The notes under the pieces are model-generated. The model was not told the DNA's origin, ran no database searches, and was given only the letters and a program-made list of their open reading frames with translations. DNA of 64,000 bases from Sulfurimicrobium sp031426915 (GTDB taxonomy: Bacteria; Pseudomonadota; Gammaproteobacteria; Burkholderiales; Sulfuricellaceae), in assembly GCA_031426915.1 (NCBI GenBank), contig JASJPB010000011.1:1-64000 (forward strand). Direction: 5' to 3'. The position numbers were made by a program, and so were the translations under genes. Below are positions 25,902-33,550 of this stretch, piece by piece. Position 1 is the first letter of the stretch, and each line of letters starts with the position of its first letter.

Positions 25902-26188
25902 GGAACCGTGCCTGAAAATTAGTTTCCAGGCGCCAATTTAGCAGATTTTGAACATCAAATGACTTCCTGAATATGCCTTTTTCAAACTCAAAGAGACTTG
26001 TGTTGCACCAGCGACCTGGGCTAATGAACTTACCACGCCATATCAAGGCGGGGAGAGGAATTATGCCAAGCGTGACTGTTCAGTGGCAGGTTCTATATGA
26101 AAAACGCTTCCTGGCGCTGTAATCGAGACAAACCCTAAAACAGGTTTTTCCGCGAATAGTTTCTGAGATCGCACACCGAAATATGAGG

Positions 26189-29100
26189 TTATCGCGCTAT
26201 TACTCCGAACCCTTGGGATGTACCTGGATGTCGCCAGTTTTGGAAGGTGATATGGTTCGGGCCGTTCAGCCACCAGGGATCACTTCCATGTTCTGATGGA
26301 ATGCCGCCCAGCGTGATATCGGGCACGATGGTGTAGTTTCTTCCGTTGAGACGGATGGCGGCCGTGCCGTCGAGCTGGACGCTCAAAGCCGCGCCGGAAT
26401 CAACGATACGCAGGTAGTTCAGCAGCGTATCCGGTTCAAGGAAGGCCGGGTAAAGAATCTGGCTGTTGCCGGAATGATCTATGAAATGAAGATGGCTGTC
26501 GCTTCCCACACCGAGAAGTGGCCTGCCGCCGCGGTTATCGACGGGCAGCGCCACGATTCCCGGCTGGATGATGTAGGTGATTCCTTCATTGGTGGCAGTA
26601 AGCACGCCATTGATTTCCATACTGAGCGTTGCACCGGTGGGCAGCAACCCGGCGAGCTGGTTAAGGCTTACCAAGGCCGGAACCACGGTCACGGCCGTGC
26701 CGTTGAAAATGATCTGGTACTGGCCGTTGCCCTGTGGATATACCCCATTGGGCCGGGTGTCCCCGGTTTGCATGGAAAGGGGCGCGATGGCCAGCTGTGC
26801 GCCATTGAACCCACCCATGACCATCGTCCCCGAGGGGCTCTGGCCGATATGGTAAAGGTTGGCGCCCACTGCAGCGGACAGTACCTGAGTCAGCCCGGCA
26901 ATCAGGCTGGGACCATCGCTGCCACTCATGTTGAGTATGGAAGGCATACCGCTTACGCCGGGAATATGGGGCAGGCCGGGCAACGTAGGGTCCGTTGGTG
27001 CGGGAGAGGAAACCGTAAGCGTCTTGCCGACGACCGCACTGCTGGATGTTCCGTCGTTGACAACAAAGGAAATGGCACGGGTGCTGATGCTGGGCACGAC
27101 GGCGCTATTTGCGTAAGTGACGCTACGCAAAGCGGTTTGCCACTGGCCAATGGTGGCGGAAGCGCCTGCGGATATCAGGGTCAGCACGCCGGTGGCAGCA
27201 TTGTAGGTGGCGTTTATATTACCCATGGTTGCCGGATTGTTGGTGAAGGCCAGAACGTCCTGTCCCGCCTGGAAATTACCGCTGATACTGACCGTGGCGC
27301 TTGCAAGGGTGGTACTGTCGGCATCGGTGACCGTTAACGCGGTGTCAATGGCGACCGCGGCGGGTGGGATGTTCGTGGTTGCGCCAGCGCTGGTGATGGC
27401 GGTGGGAGACGCGGAATAGGTGAACAGGCCGGTGCCGGTTCCGGAGCCGCCCGGCGTGGTGACGGCCACATCCCTGGCGCCTGCGGTGCCCGCTGGGGTG
27501 GTGGCGGTGATGGAGGTAGCGCTCACCACCGTCACGGCGGTGGCGGCAGCGCCGCCGATGGTGACCGCCGTGGCGCCGGTGAAGTTTGTGCCGGAGATGG
27601 TCACACTGGTGCCGCCGGTGGCGGGACCGCTGGTTGGGCTGATGGCGGTGACGGTGGGAGCCGCGATATAGGCGAACAGGCCGGTGCCGGTTCCGGTGCC
27701 GCCGGGCGCGGTGACGGCCACATCCCTGGCACCCGCCGTTCCCGCCGGGGTGGTGGCGGTGATGGAGGTTGCGCTGACAACCGTCACGCCGGTAGCAGCA
27801 GCGCCGCCGATGGTCACCGCCGTGGCGCCGGTGAAGTTGGTGCCGGTGATGGTGACGCCGGTGCCGCCCGCTACAGGACCGCTGGACGGCGAGATGCCGG
27901 TGACGGTGGGAGCCGCGATATAGGTGAACAGGCCGGTGCCGGTTCCGGTGCCGCCGGGCGTAGTGACGGCCACGTCCCTGGCGCCCGCCGTCCCCACCGG
28001 GGTGGTGGCGGTGATGGAGGTGGCACTCACCACCGTCACGCCGGTGGCGGCAGCGCCACCGATGGTGACCGCCGTGGCGCCGGTGAAGTTGGTGCCGGTG
28101 ATGGTGACCGGGGTGCCGCTTGCTGCGGGACCGCTGGTCGGAGCGATGCTGGTAACGGTGGGGGCTGCGATGTAGGTGAACAGGCCGGTGCCGGTTCCGG
28201 AGCCGCCGGGCGTGGTGACGGCCACGTCCCTGGCGCCCGCCGTCCCCGCCGGGGTGGTAGCGGTGATGGAGGTGGCACTCACCACCGTCACGCCGGTGGC
28301 GGCAGCGCCACCGANNNNNNNNNNNNNNNNNNNNNNNNNNNNNNNNNNNNNNNNNNNNNNNNNNNNNNNNNNNNNNNNNNNNNNNNNNNNNNNNNNNNNN
28401 NNNNNNNNNNNNNNGTGCCGCCCGCTACAGGACCGCTGGACGGCGAGATGCCGGTGACGGTGGGAGCCGCGATATAGGTGAACAGGCCGGTGCCGGTTCC
28501 GGTGCCGCCGGGCGTAGTGACGGCCACGTCCCTGGCGCCCGCCGTCCCCACCGGGGTGGTGGCGGTGATGGAGGTGGCACTCACCACCGTCACGCCGGTG
28601 GCGGCAGCGCCACCGATGGTGACCGCCGTGGCGCCGGTGAAGTTGGTGCCGGTGATGGTGACCGGGGTGCCGCTTGCTGCGGGACCGCTGGTCGGAGCGA
28701 TGCTGGTAACGGTGGGGGCTGCGATGTAGGTGAACTGGTCGGCTGCGCCGGTCGCGCTGGTGCCGCCCGCTGTGGTGACGGTGATGTCAACCGTGCCGGC
28801 AGCTCCCGCTGGTGAGGTGGCGGTGATCTGCGTGGCGGAGTTGACGGTATAGCTGGCGGCATTGGTCGCACCGAACCTGACGGCGGTGGCGCCGGTGAAG
28901 TTGGTGCCGGTGATGGTGACCGGGGTGCCGCCCGCTACAGGACCGCTGGACGGCGAGATGCCGGTGACGGTGGGAGCCGTAGTGTAGGTGAACAAACCGG
29001 TTCCCGTACCAGTGCCGCCGTAAGTCGTCGTAACAACAACATCCTTCGCGCCTGCGGTTCCAGCCGGAGTGGTGGCGGTAATGGAAGTTGCGCCAAGCAC

Positions 29101-29907
29101 GGAGATGCCGGTAGCGGCAGCGCCGCCGATGGTCACTGAGTTGGCATCGGTAAGGTCAGTTCCGGTAATGGTAACGGAGGTGCCACCTGCGGTTGATCCG
29201 CTCGCCGGAGAGATACCGGTGACGGTAGGAGGAAGAACCGGAATATGGGCATTCGAAACAGTAAAGGATGTGAAGGTGAAACTGGCTGGGCGGCCTCCGG
29301 CGCCAACATCGACTGGAATGAAGTCAATCTCGTATGAGGTAATCTGTACCCCGGCAAAATTAGTAAGCGTGATTGAAGTTGGGGTGGTGGACAGCCAGTC
29401 AGTCATATACGATGCCCATCCCGTTTGAACAGTACCACCACCAAGCTTCGTGCCGATTACGTTTACCTGATAGGTGTCGCCGAACCCCATGATCAATAAA
29501 TCCGTCAGTTGGAACGAGCCGAGGGTCGAGTTGTTGGCGCTGACCTTCATCCAGTGCGTGCGGGTGTCTAAACCGGTGCTTGCGGTGCTGTAGGTAATGA
29601 ATGCTCCCCGGGGAGGATAGGTGTCATCCTCAAGCATTATCCCCTTCCCCGACAAATCGGTTCCGACCGGTCCGCCGTCGTAGCTCAGGATGAAGTCGCT
29701 GGAAGACCACGAGGCATACGCGCCGTTATATTTGACATATGGATCAAAGTCGGTACCGGTGATCTTCGCGCCGATACCGGTGGTGAAGATGTTGTAAACG
29801 TCCTGCGAACCGTTCGGCAGCGCAGCCTCGGCGGGGAGTGCGCCCAGGCACAGGCAGAACGTGGCAAACGCCGTGATCGCATTAATGGCTTTTCGCAGAG
29901 TATTCAT
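26189..29907 (-). CDS. Large secreted IPT/TIG-repeat protein (interrupted by an assembly gap)
   Basis: Two open stretches, 28415-29907 (N-terminal, with signal peptide ending near PAEA) and 26189-28314 (C-terminal), read as one protein across 100 unknown bases. The frames differ only because the gap length is arbitrary. After a unique N-terminal domain of about 220 residues come at least seven IPT/TIG immunoglobulin-like repeats of about 80-84 residues. Each runs from PTVT.I.P.SGP to TGLFTY. A cadherin-like domain (ALTVTDADSTTLASATV) and a unique C-terminal domain of about 260 residues follow. It is probably an extracellular structural or adhesive protein. It has no LPxTG, PEP-CTERM or beta-barrel end. 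The ribosome site (GGAAGAGA) supports the start at 29907. Confidence 0.8.
27861..28181. repeat. Direct repeat copy 1 inside the TIG array
   Basis: This 321-base stretch is identical by eye to 28415-28735 (offset 554). It covers about one and a quarter TIG units. Flanking units are diverged, so the identity points to recent duplication or gene conversion. Confidence 0.85.
28315..28414. other. Assembly gap (100 N) inside the TIG repeat array
   Basis: One hundred N mark a scaffold join of unknown true length. It falls between the two identical repeat copies, as expected when short reads cannot span a repeat. The number of TIG units is therefore unknown. Confidence 0.98.
28415..28735. repeat. 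Direct repeat copy 2 inside the TIG array
   Basis: Identical by eye to 27861-28181. It begins exactly at the gap edge, so the repeated unit may extend into the missing sequence. Confidence 0.85.
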
Positions 29908-30064
29908 TGGGTCTCTTCCATCGGATTCGTTTCAAGCTATGGTTTCATGCGTCGCGGTAACGGGTGTCGCATTTTCATGGTGTAAGGCGCTTTGCAATAC
30001 AAGCCGGTCAATCCCGGGGGAGAGGGCGGCACGCCCTCTTCCCCGTTGCTACATGAAATGCTGG

Positions 30065-30619
30065 TTATCCCCTTGGGGGATACAGCCCCATGACGGCAAT
30101 GCACATCAATACCGGCAGAAAGGGCTGCATGTTGTCATGGGGTACCGGTCCCGTGGCTGTTCCTGCTTGCTGCACCGCATCGGCGGCCAGCTGGGTAGTT
30201 ACCGGCGGCGGGAGGTATGTGTTGGTGGCTTTGGGTGGTTTCCCTCCCGATGTCGGGGACTTGGACAGATAGTTGTTCGCTACAGTCGTCAGGCCGGCAG
30301 GGGCATTCGACACTGCATTCAATCCATGGCTATGGGGCGGAAAGTTGCTCCCCGCCAACGGCACCGTGGCGTCACCGACAGCCTGACCGATATTTCGCGG
30401 GGTCAGCCCCGGTCCGGCGCCGACGTCCATGGGTGCGCGCCCAGACAGGTTCGGCAGGCCGAAGGTGGTTTTGCCGTCGCCGCCGAAGTAAGTACCTAAA
30501 ATGGAGTAGAGGGCCGTGTTCTGAACAATATTCAAGATCTGGCCATTGCAGGTCGCCCAGCCATATGGGGCATAGTTAAAGGCAAAAGCCCGTATTTCTC
30601 CGATAAATGGATCAGACAT
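30065..30619 (-). CDS. Tail-collar / microcystin-dependent-protein-like protein, copy 3
   Basis: This 184-residue protein begins MSDPFIGEIRAFAFNYAP and has the tail-collar fold signature of T4 short-tail-fibre-like proteins: GWATCNGQ, then LGTYFGGDGKTTFGLPNLSGR, then a HSHGLN stretch and a C-terminal LMCIAVMGLYPP. Free-standing bacterial homologues are annotated as phage tail or microcystin-dependent proteins. There is no tail, capsid or lysis gene nearby. It is the third of three tandem paralogues with good ribosome sites and gaps of about 18 bases, so they form one operon. Confidence 0.85.
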   Translation of the reverse strand: MSDPFIGEIRAFAFNYAPYGWATCNGQILNIVQNTALYSILGTYFGGDGKTTFGLPNLSGRAPMDVGAGPGLTPRNIGQAVGDATVPLAGSNFPPHSHGLNAVSNAPAGLTTVANNYLSKSPTSGGKPPKATNTYLPPPVTTQLAADAVQQAGTATGPVPHDNMQPFLPVLMCIAVMGLYPPRG

Positions 30620-30637
30620 GTCGCTTTCTCCTTGTGA

Positions 30638-31156
30638 TCAGTTTCTTTGGGGCCAGATGCCCGTCAGGGCGATGCAGTAGTTGACGGCCAACGATGGCTG
30701 CACGTTGTTGTGAGCGGCGGAACCGCCTGCCGGCGAGAGCGTCCCCGCTGCCATGGTGGCCGCCGGCGTCGCTTTTGCGGTTGCATAGGCGAAATTGGTG
30801 GTTTCAGCCACGGCTGACAGCACGTTGCCCTGGGGCACGTTGGAGTTGCCGGGATTCGAGTTGGCCATCAACGCATGGCCATGGGCCGGCAATTGGGACG
30901 TTGCCGACAAGGCAACGGTTTCAGCCCCACCGGGTTTTCCCTCAAGGTACGTGGCGTTGGCATGCAGCAACGTCCGTCCCCGGAAGTCGGGCAGGTTGAA
31001 GTTTGTGGTGCCGTTGCCGCCGTAGGTGGTGCCGATCAGCGAGAACAGCGCCTGGTTCTGGGGGATATTCAAAAGCTGTCCGTCACAGGTTGCCCACCCC
31101 TGGGGGGCGTAGTTGAAGCCGAATAGCCGGATTTCACCTAAAAATGATTCAGCCAT
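30638..31156 (-). CDS. Tail-collar / microcystin-dependent-protein-like protein, copy 2
   Basis: This 172-residue tail-collar protein begins MAESFLGEIRLFGFNYAP. It shares the GWATCDGQ, TTYGGNGTTNFNLPDFRGR and C-terminal NYCIALTGIWP motifs with its two neighbours. The ATG at 31156 was chosen because AGGAG precedes it and the N-terminus aligns with the paralogues. The family fold is trimeric in phage fibres, so oligomeric assembly is possible. Its function in this locus is unknown. Confidence 0.85.
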   Translation of the reverse strand: MAESFLGEIRLFGFNYAPQGWATCDGQLLNIPQNQALFSLIGTTYGGNGTTNFNLPDFRGRTLLHANATYLEGKPGGAETVALSATSQLPAHGHALMANSNPGNSNVPQGNVLSAVAETTNFAYATAKATPAATMAAGTLSPAGGSAAHNNVQPSLAVNYCIALTGIWPQRN

Positions 31157-31173
31157 GAAGTTCTCCTTTCGTC

Positions 31174-31695
31174 CTAAGGTCTCGTGGGAAAATAGCCGTT
31201 GGTGGCGATGATGAAGTTTACGCACAGGGCCGGCATCACATTGGAGTGGGGTTGGGCCGGGGTGGGCGGTGAAGATCCCACTGAGGACGGGTTCATGAGG
31301 CTATCGGGCACAGCCGCGGAGTAAAGACTGAAGTTGATGCTGTTTCCCGGATAGTTGCCGGCCGGAGCAACGGTCGTGCCGGGGCCGCCCGCGCTGATGG
31401 CGTGGGTATGGGACGGAATATGCGCGGTCAGCAGCGTTTCCGTTTCGGTGCCGAACGAGTCGCCGATGTTCCTGGGAGTCAGCCCGGGCCCCTGCCCCAT
31501 GTGAACAGGGATGCGCCCCCGCAGATCGGGCAGTTTGAAGTTTGTCGTTCCATCTCCTCCATAGGTTGTCCCGATCAACGAGAACAGGACGTCGTATTGA
31601 TTGATGGGCAAGGTACTCCCATCACAGAACGCCCAGTCCATCGGGGCAAAGGTCCCCCCGAACATCCGTATTTCACCTATAAAACATTCGCTCAT
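31174..31695 (-). CDS. Tail-collar / microcystin-dependent-protein-like protein, copy 1
   Basis: This 173-residue protein begins MSECFIGEIRMFGGTFAP and is the first of three tandem tail-collar paralogues. Shared motifs are AFCDGSTLP, TTYGGDGTTNFKLPDLRGR, HIPSHTHAI and a C-terminal CVNFIIATNGYFP. The strong ribosome site GAGGAGG precedes the ATG. Upstream in the same direction lie DUF6916 and GNAT genes, a gene set seen with these proteins in other bacteria. Confidence 0.85.
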   Translation of the reverse strand: MSECFIGEIRMFGGTFAPMDWAFCDGSTLPINQYDVLFSLIGTTYGGDGTTNFKLPDLRGRIPVHMGQGPGLTPRNIGDSFGTETETLLTAHIPSHTHAISAGGPGTTVAPAGNYPGNSINFSLYSAAVPDSLMNPSSVGSSPPTPAQPHSNVMPALCVNFIIATNGYFPTRP

Positions 31696-31772
31696 CGTCT
31701 CCTCCTCTTTGTGGGAAAATCAAATCCGTTGCCACTGCTTCTTTCTATTGCTTCCTTGCCAGATCCCGATGG

Positions 31773-32075
31773 TTACACCGCCCGAGGCGCGCTGAAGATC
31801 GCCTGGTAATAGACCGCATCCGTCTTCCCGGTGTGGACAGGCCCCAGGAAAAGCGCCAATTCCCCCATTGCGGGGTGTCTCACCGCGTGAGTGTTGTGCC
31901 TGAACACGGCGCCGGCGCCCCCCTTAAAAAGAAGCGAGAAGGCATCTAGCGTGCCGGAGCTTTTGTCCGTCACTTCCACCAGTTCTATCTTCTGCATCTC
32001 CATACCCTCGGGCCGAACCTCGAAAACGCTGTTCAGATGGGACTCGAAATTTTCTTTCTTCATCTGTCCGGTCAT
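31773..32075 (-). CDS. DUF6916 family protein
   Basis: This protein of 100 residues matches the DUF6916 pattern: LNSVFEV, then IELVEVTD, then DAFSLLFKG, then HPAMGELALFLGPV, then YQAIF. The family is small, strand-rich and of unknown function, and typically sits next to free-standing tail-collar genes, as here. The start at 32075 has AGGAG six bases upstream; in-frame upstream ATGs are possible. It lies 23 bases after the GNAT gene. Confidence 0.75.
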   Translation of the reverse strand: MTGQMKKENFESHLNSVFEVRPEGMEMQKIELVEVTDKSSGTLDAFSLLFKGGAGAVFRHNTHAVRHPAMGELALFLGPVHTGKTDAVYYQAIFSAPRAV

Positions 32076-32098
32076 TATTTCTCCTCTCATCACTACTT

Positions 32099-32644
32099 TT
32101 ATGCACCGGCCTGTCCGGGGCGCCGCTTCATGAAATAGTAGACCCCCGTGAAATGCTCTTCCTGGAAGCCGAGCCGCCGGTACAGCGCCAAGGCTGGATT
32201 GTTGCTTTCCACATGGAGCGATACCGGAATGCCCCTTTCATCCCCCTCACGCAATACATCCCTCATCAGGCCCTCGCCGATGCCGCGTCCGCGATACTCG
32301 GGCAGCAGGCTGATGTCGACGATCCGTATCTCGCCCGGCGTCCGGTCGACGTAAAGCCTTCCCGCCAGTACGCCAGCGGCCATGACGGCGTCAAATGATG
32401 AATGCAGGTGATTTCGCATATATTGGTCATGCTGGAGCTTGAACTGCATCCGCATGAATCCTTCCCATTGCTCATCTCCCCAGCCGGCGAGCGTCTTCTC
32501 CTCGGCTCGGGTCGAGGCATAGAGCCGAAAGAGAAATTCCCGGTCGTCATCGGTGACGGGCCGCAGAGTGACTGCCGGGGACATCGCTTTGTGCGCTGCC
32601 GCAATTTGTTCTGTTTGGCTGTTGATTGCCTGGCTCCGAGACAT
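32099..32644 (-). CDS. GNAT-family N-acetyltransferase
   Basis: This 181-residue acetyltransferase shows the GNAT acetyl-CoA motif A in VDISLLPEYRGRGIGEGLM (R-G-x-G-I-G) followed by HVESNNPALALYRRLGF. It probably transfers an acetyl group to an amine; the substrate is unknown. It is the first gene of the apparent operon GNAT, DUF6916 and three tail-collar genes, and might modify one of those products. Its promoter region at 32701-32780 carries the direct repeats described separately. Confidence 0.88.
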   Translation of the reverse strand: MSRSQAINSQTEQIAAAHKAMSPAVTLRPVTDDDREFLFRLYASTRAEEKTLAGWGDEQWEGFMRMQFKLQHDQYMRNHLHSSFDAVMAAGVLAGRLYVDRTPGEIRIVDISLLPEYRGRGIGEGLMRDVLREGDERGIPVSLHVESNNPALALYRRLGFQEEHFTGVYYFMKRRPGQAGA

Positions 32645-32700
32645 GAAACATTTCCGCTAGAGACTATGTGCGCCCCAGCCGGGGCGAGTCGTTAAACGAA

Positions 32701-32780
32701 TTAATACCACGTCATCGTAAGAAGACCGTAAGAAGGGTTCCGGCGGGGCGGATTTTGGTAGCCTGGCCGCCATGCCCAGG
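32701..32780 (-). promoter_or_regulatory. SARP-type direct-repeat promoter A (GNAT/tail-collar operon)
   Basis: On the plus strand CGTAAGAAG occurs at 32716-32724 and again at 32727-32735, exactly 11 bp apart. Read on the minus strand this is CTTCTTACG twice, followed after nine bases by a TATTAA -10-like hexamer (32701-32706). Further elements CGGATT (32749-32754) and CCATGCCCAGG (32770-32780) are shared with promoter B near 33450. A 6-bp hairpin (CGCCCC/GGGGCG, 32671-32686) lies in the leader. Confidence 0.65.
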
Positions 32781-32805
32781 TAAGCTCCGCCCCATTTTTT
32801 GGGTT

Positions 32806-33339
32806 TTAAGGTAACGGCAGGCAGAATACGGTGACGTCGAAGTCACCACACTGCCACCCGAAGATCCACGCGCAGGCATTGCCGTTGATGTTCAAGCAGA
32901 CCGAATTATTCCTATCCTCCAGCTTGAAGCAGAGTTTGGCCTTGGCTAGTACGAGATCGGGCTCGAAACAGACGCCCAGATTATGTGGATCGAATTTGTA
33001 ATTGGTGCACCAGACTTCAGCCCCCGCAACCAACAGGCAAATTTTCAATTGCGCCGACCAATCCGTGGGAGATTGACCACAAAGTGTCAAGGTTCCACTT
33101 AATCCAATAATCTTGAAAAGCGAAACCTCAAACGATTGGGACTTGCAAGATTCACTCAGTGTCACATCCGAAAGTATCGGAGTGGATGCCACTTCCGCAA
33201 GTTTCCCCCCCTCTTGATTTTCAAATGCTTCAAGCAGCCTGGCTTTCAGTTCATCGGCACCGACGTTTGCGTGTTTCGCCATCGACTGCCAATCTGCTGC
33301 GCTGACCCGTGATTCCAGTGCTTTCAATAAATCGCTCAT
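32806..33339 (-). CDS. Cysteine-rich hypothetical protein of the BTAD-regulated locus
   Basis: This 177-residue protein has no recognised family. The N-terminal 60 residues are helical and charged (MSDLLKALESRVSAADWQ). The rest is strand-rich with ten cysteines spread at regular intervals (SCKS, LCGQ, ICLL, WCTN, VCFE, LCFK, VCLN, ACAW, QCGD, FCLP). No signal peptide or membrane segment is seen. The ribosome site GAGGAAA supports the start. It has its own promoter (33431-33516), homologous to that of the GNAT operon, so the two units are probably co-regulated. Confidence 0.65.
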   Translation of the reverse strand: MSDLLKALESRVSAADWQSMAKHANVGADELKARLLEAFENQEGGKLAEVASTPILSDVTLSESCKSQSFEVSLFKIIGLSGTLTLCGQSPTDWSAQLKICLLVAGAEVWCTNYKFDPHNLGVCFEPDLVLAKAKLCFKLEDRNNSVCLNINGNACAWIFGWQCGDFDVTVFCLPLP

Positions 33340-33430
33340 CGTTGTTTCCTCTATTTTTGTCGATAAGCCTCAGCTATTCATAAGGCATTAGATTTCTTCT
33401 GCCGAGGCGAAACGAAGAAATCGTTTTGCC

Positions 33431-33516
33431 GTTATACCAAGCGGCCGTAAGACGAGCGTAAGAAGCGCGGGATATTTCGGATTGCACTGTTTTGCGGGGG
33501 GCGGGCCATGCCCGGG
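33431..33516 (-). promoter_or_regulatory. SARP-type direct-repeat promoter B (cysteine-rich protein)
   Basis: On the plus strand CGTAAGACG (33446-33454) and CGTAAGAAG (33457-33465) are 11 bp apart. On the minus strand a TATAAC -10 hexamer (33431-33436) follows the repeats after nine bases. CGGATT (33478-33483) and CCATGCCCGGG (33506-33516) repeat the elements of promoter A at nearly the same spacing. The ATACCA next to the -10 is also shared at the same 12-base offset. Confidence 0.65.
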
Positions 33517-33550
33517 TGATGGATGGGGGTGATGAAACACCCGTGCCAGG

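Noticed and set aside
25902..26188. Intergenic region between the Sel1 kinase and the TIG gene
   Set aside because: I saw no gene, hairpin, repeat or recognisable promoter; short frames here have no ribosome site.
27420..28729. Series of open frames of about 80 residues on the plus strand across the TIG array (MNRPVPVPEPPG...)
   Set aside because: They are antisense reflections of the GC-rich TIG repeat units, repeated with the same period, with no ribosome sites.
30065..31695. Prophage or tailocin fragment
   Set aside because: Only collar-type genes are present. No tail tube, sheath, baseplate, capsid, integrase or lysis genes are near, and the genes sit with DUF6916 and GNAT as in free-standing loci.
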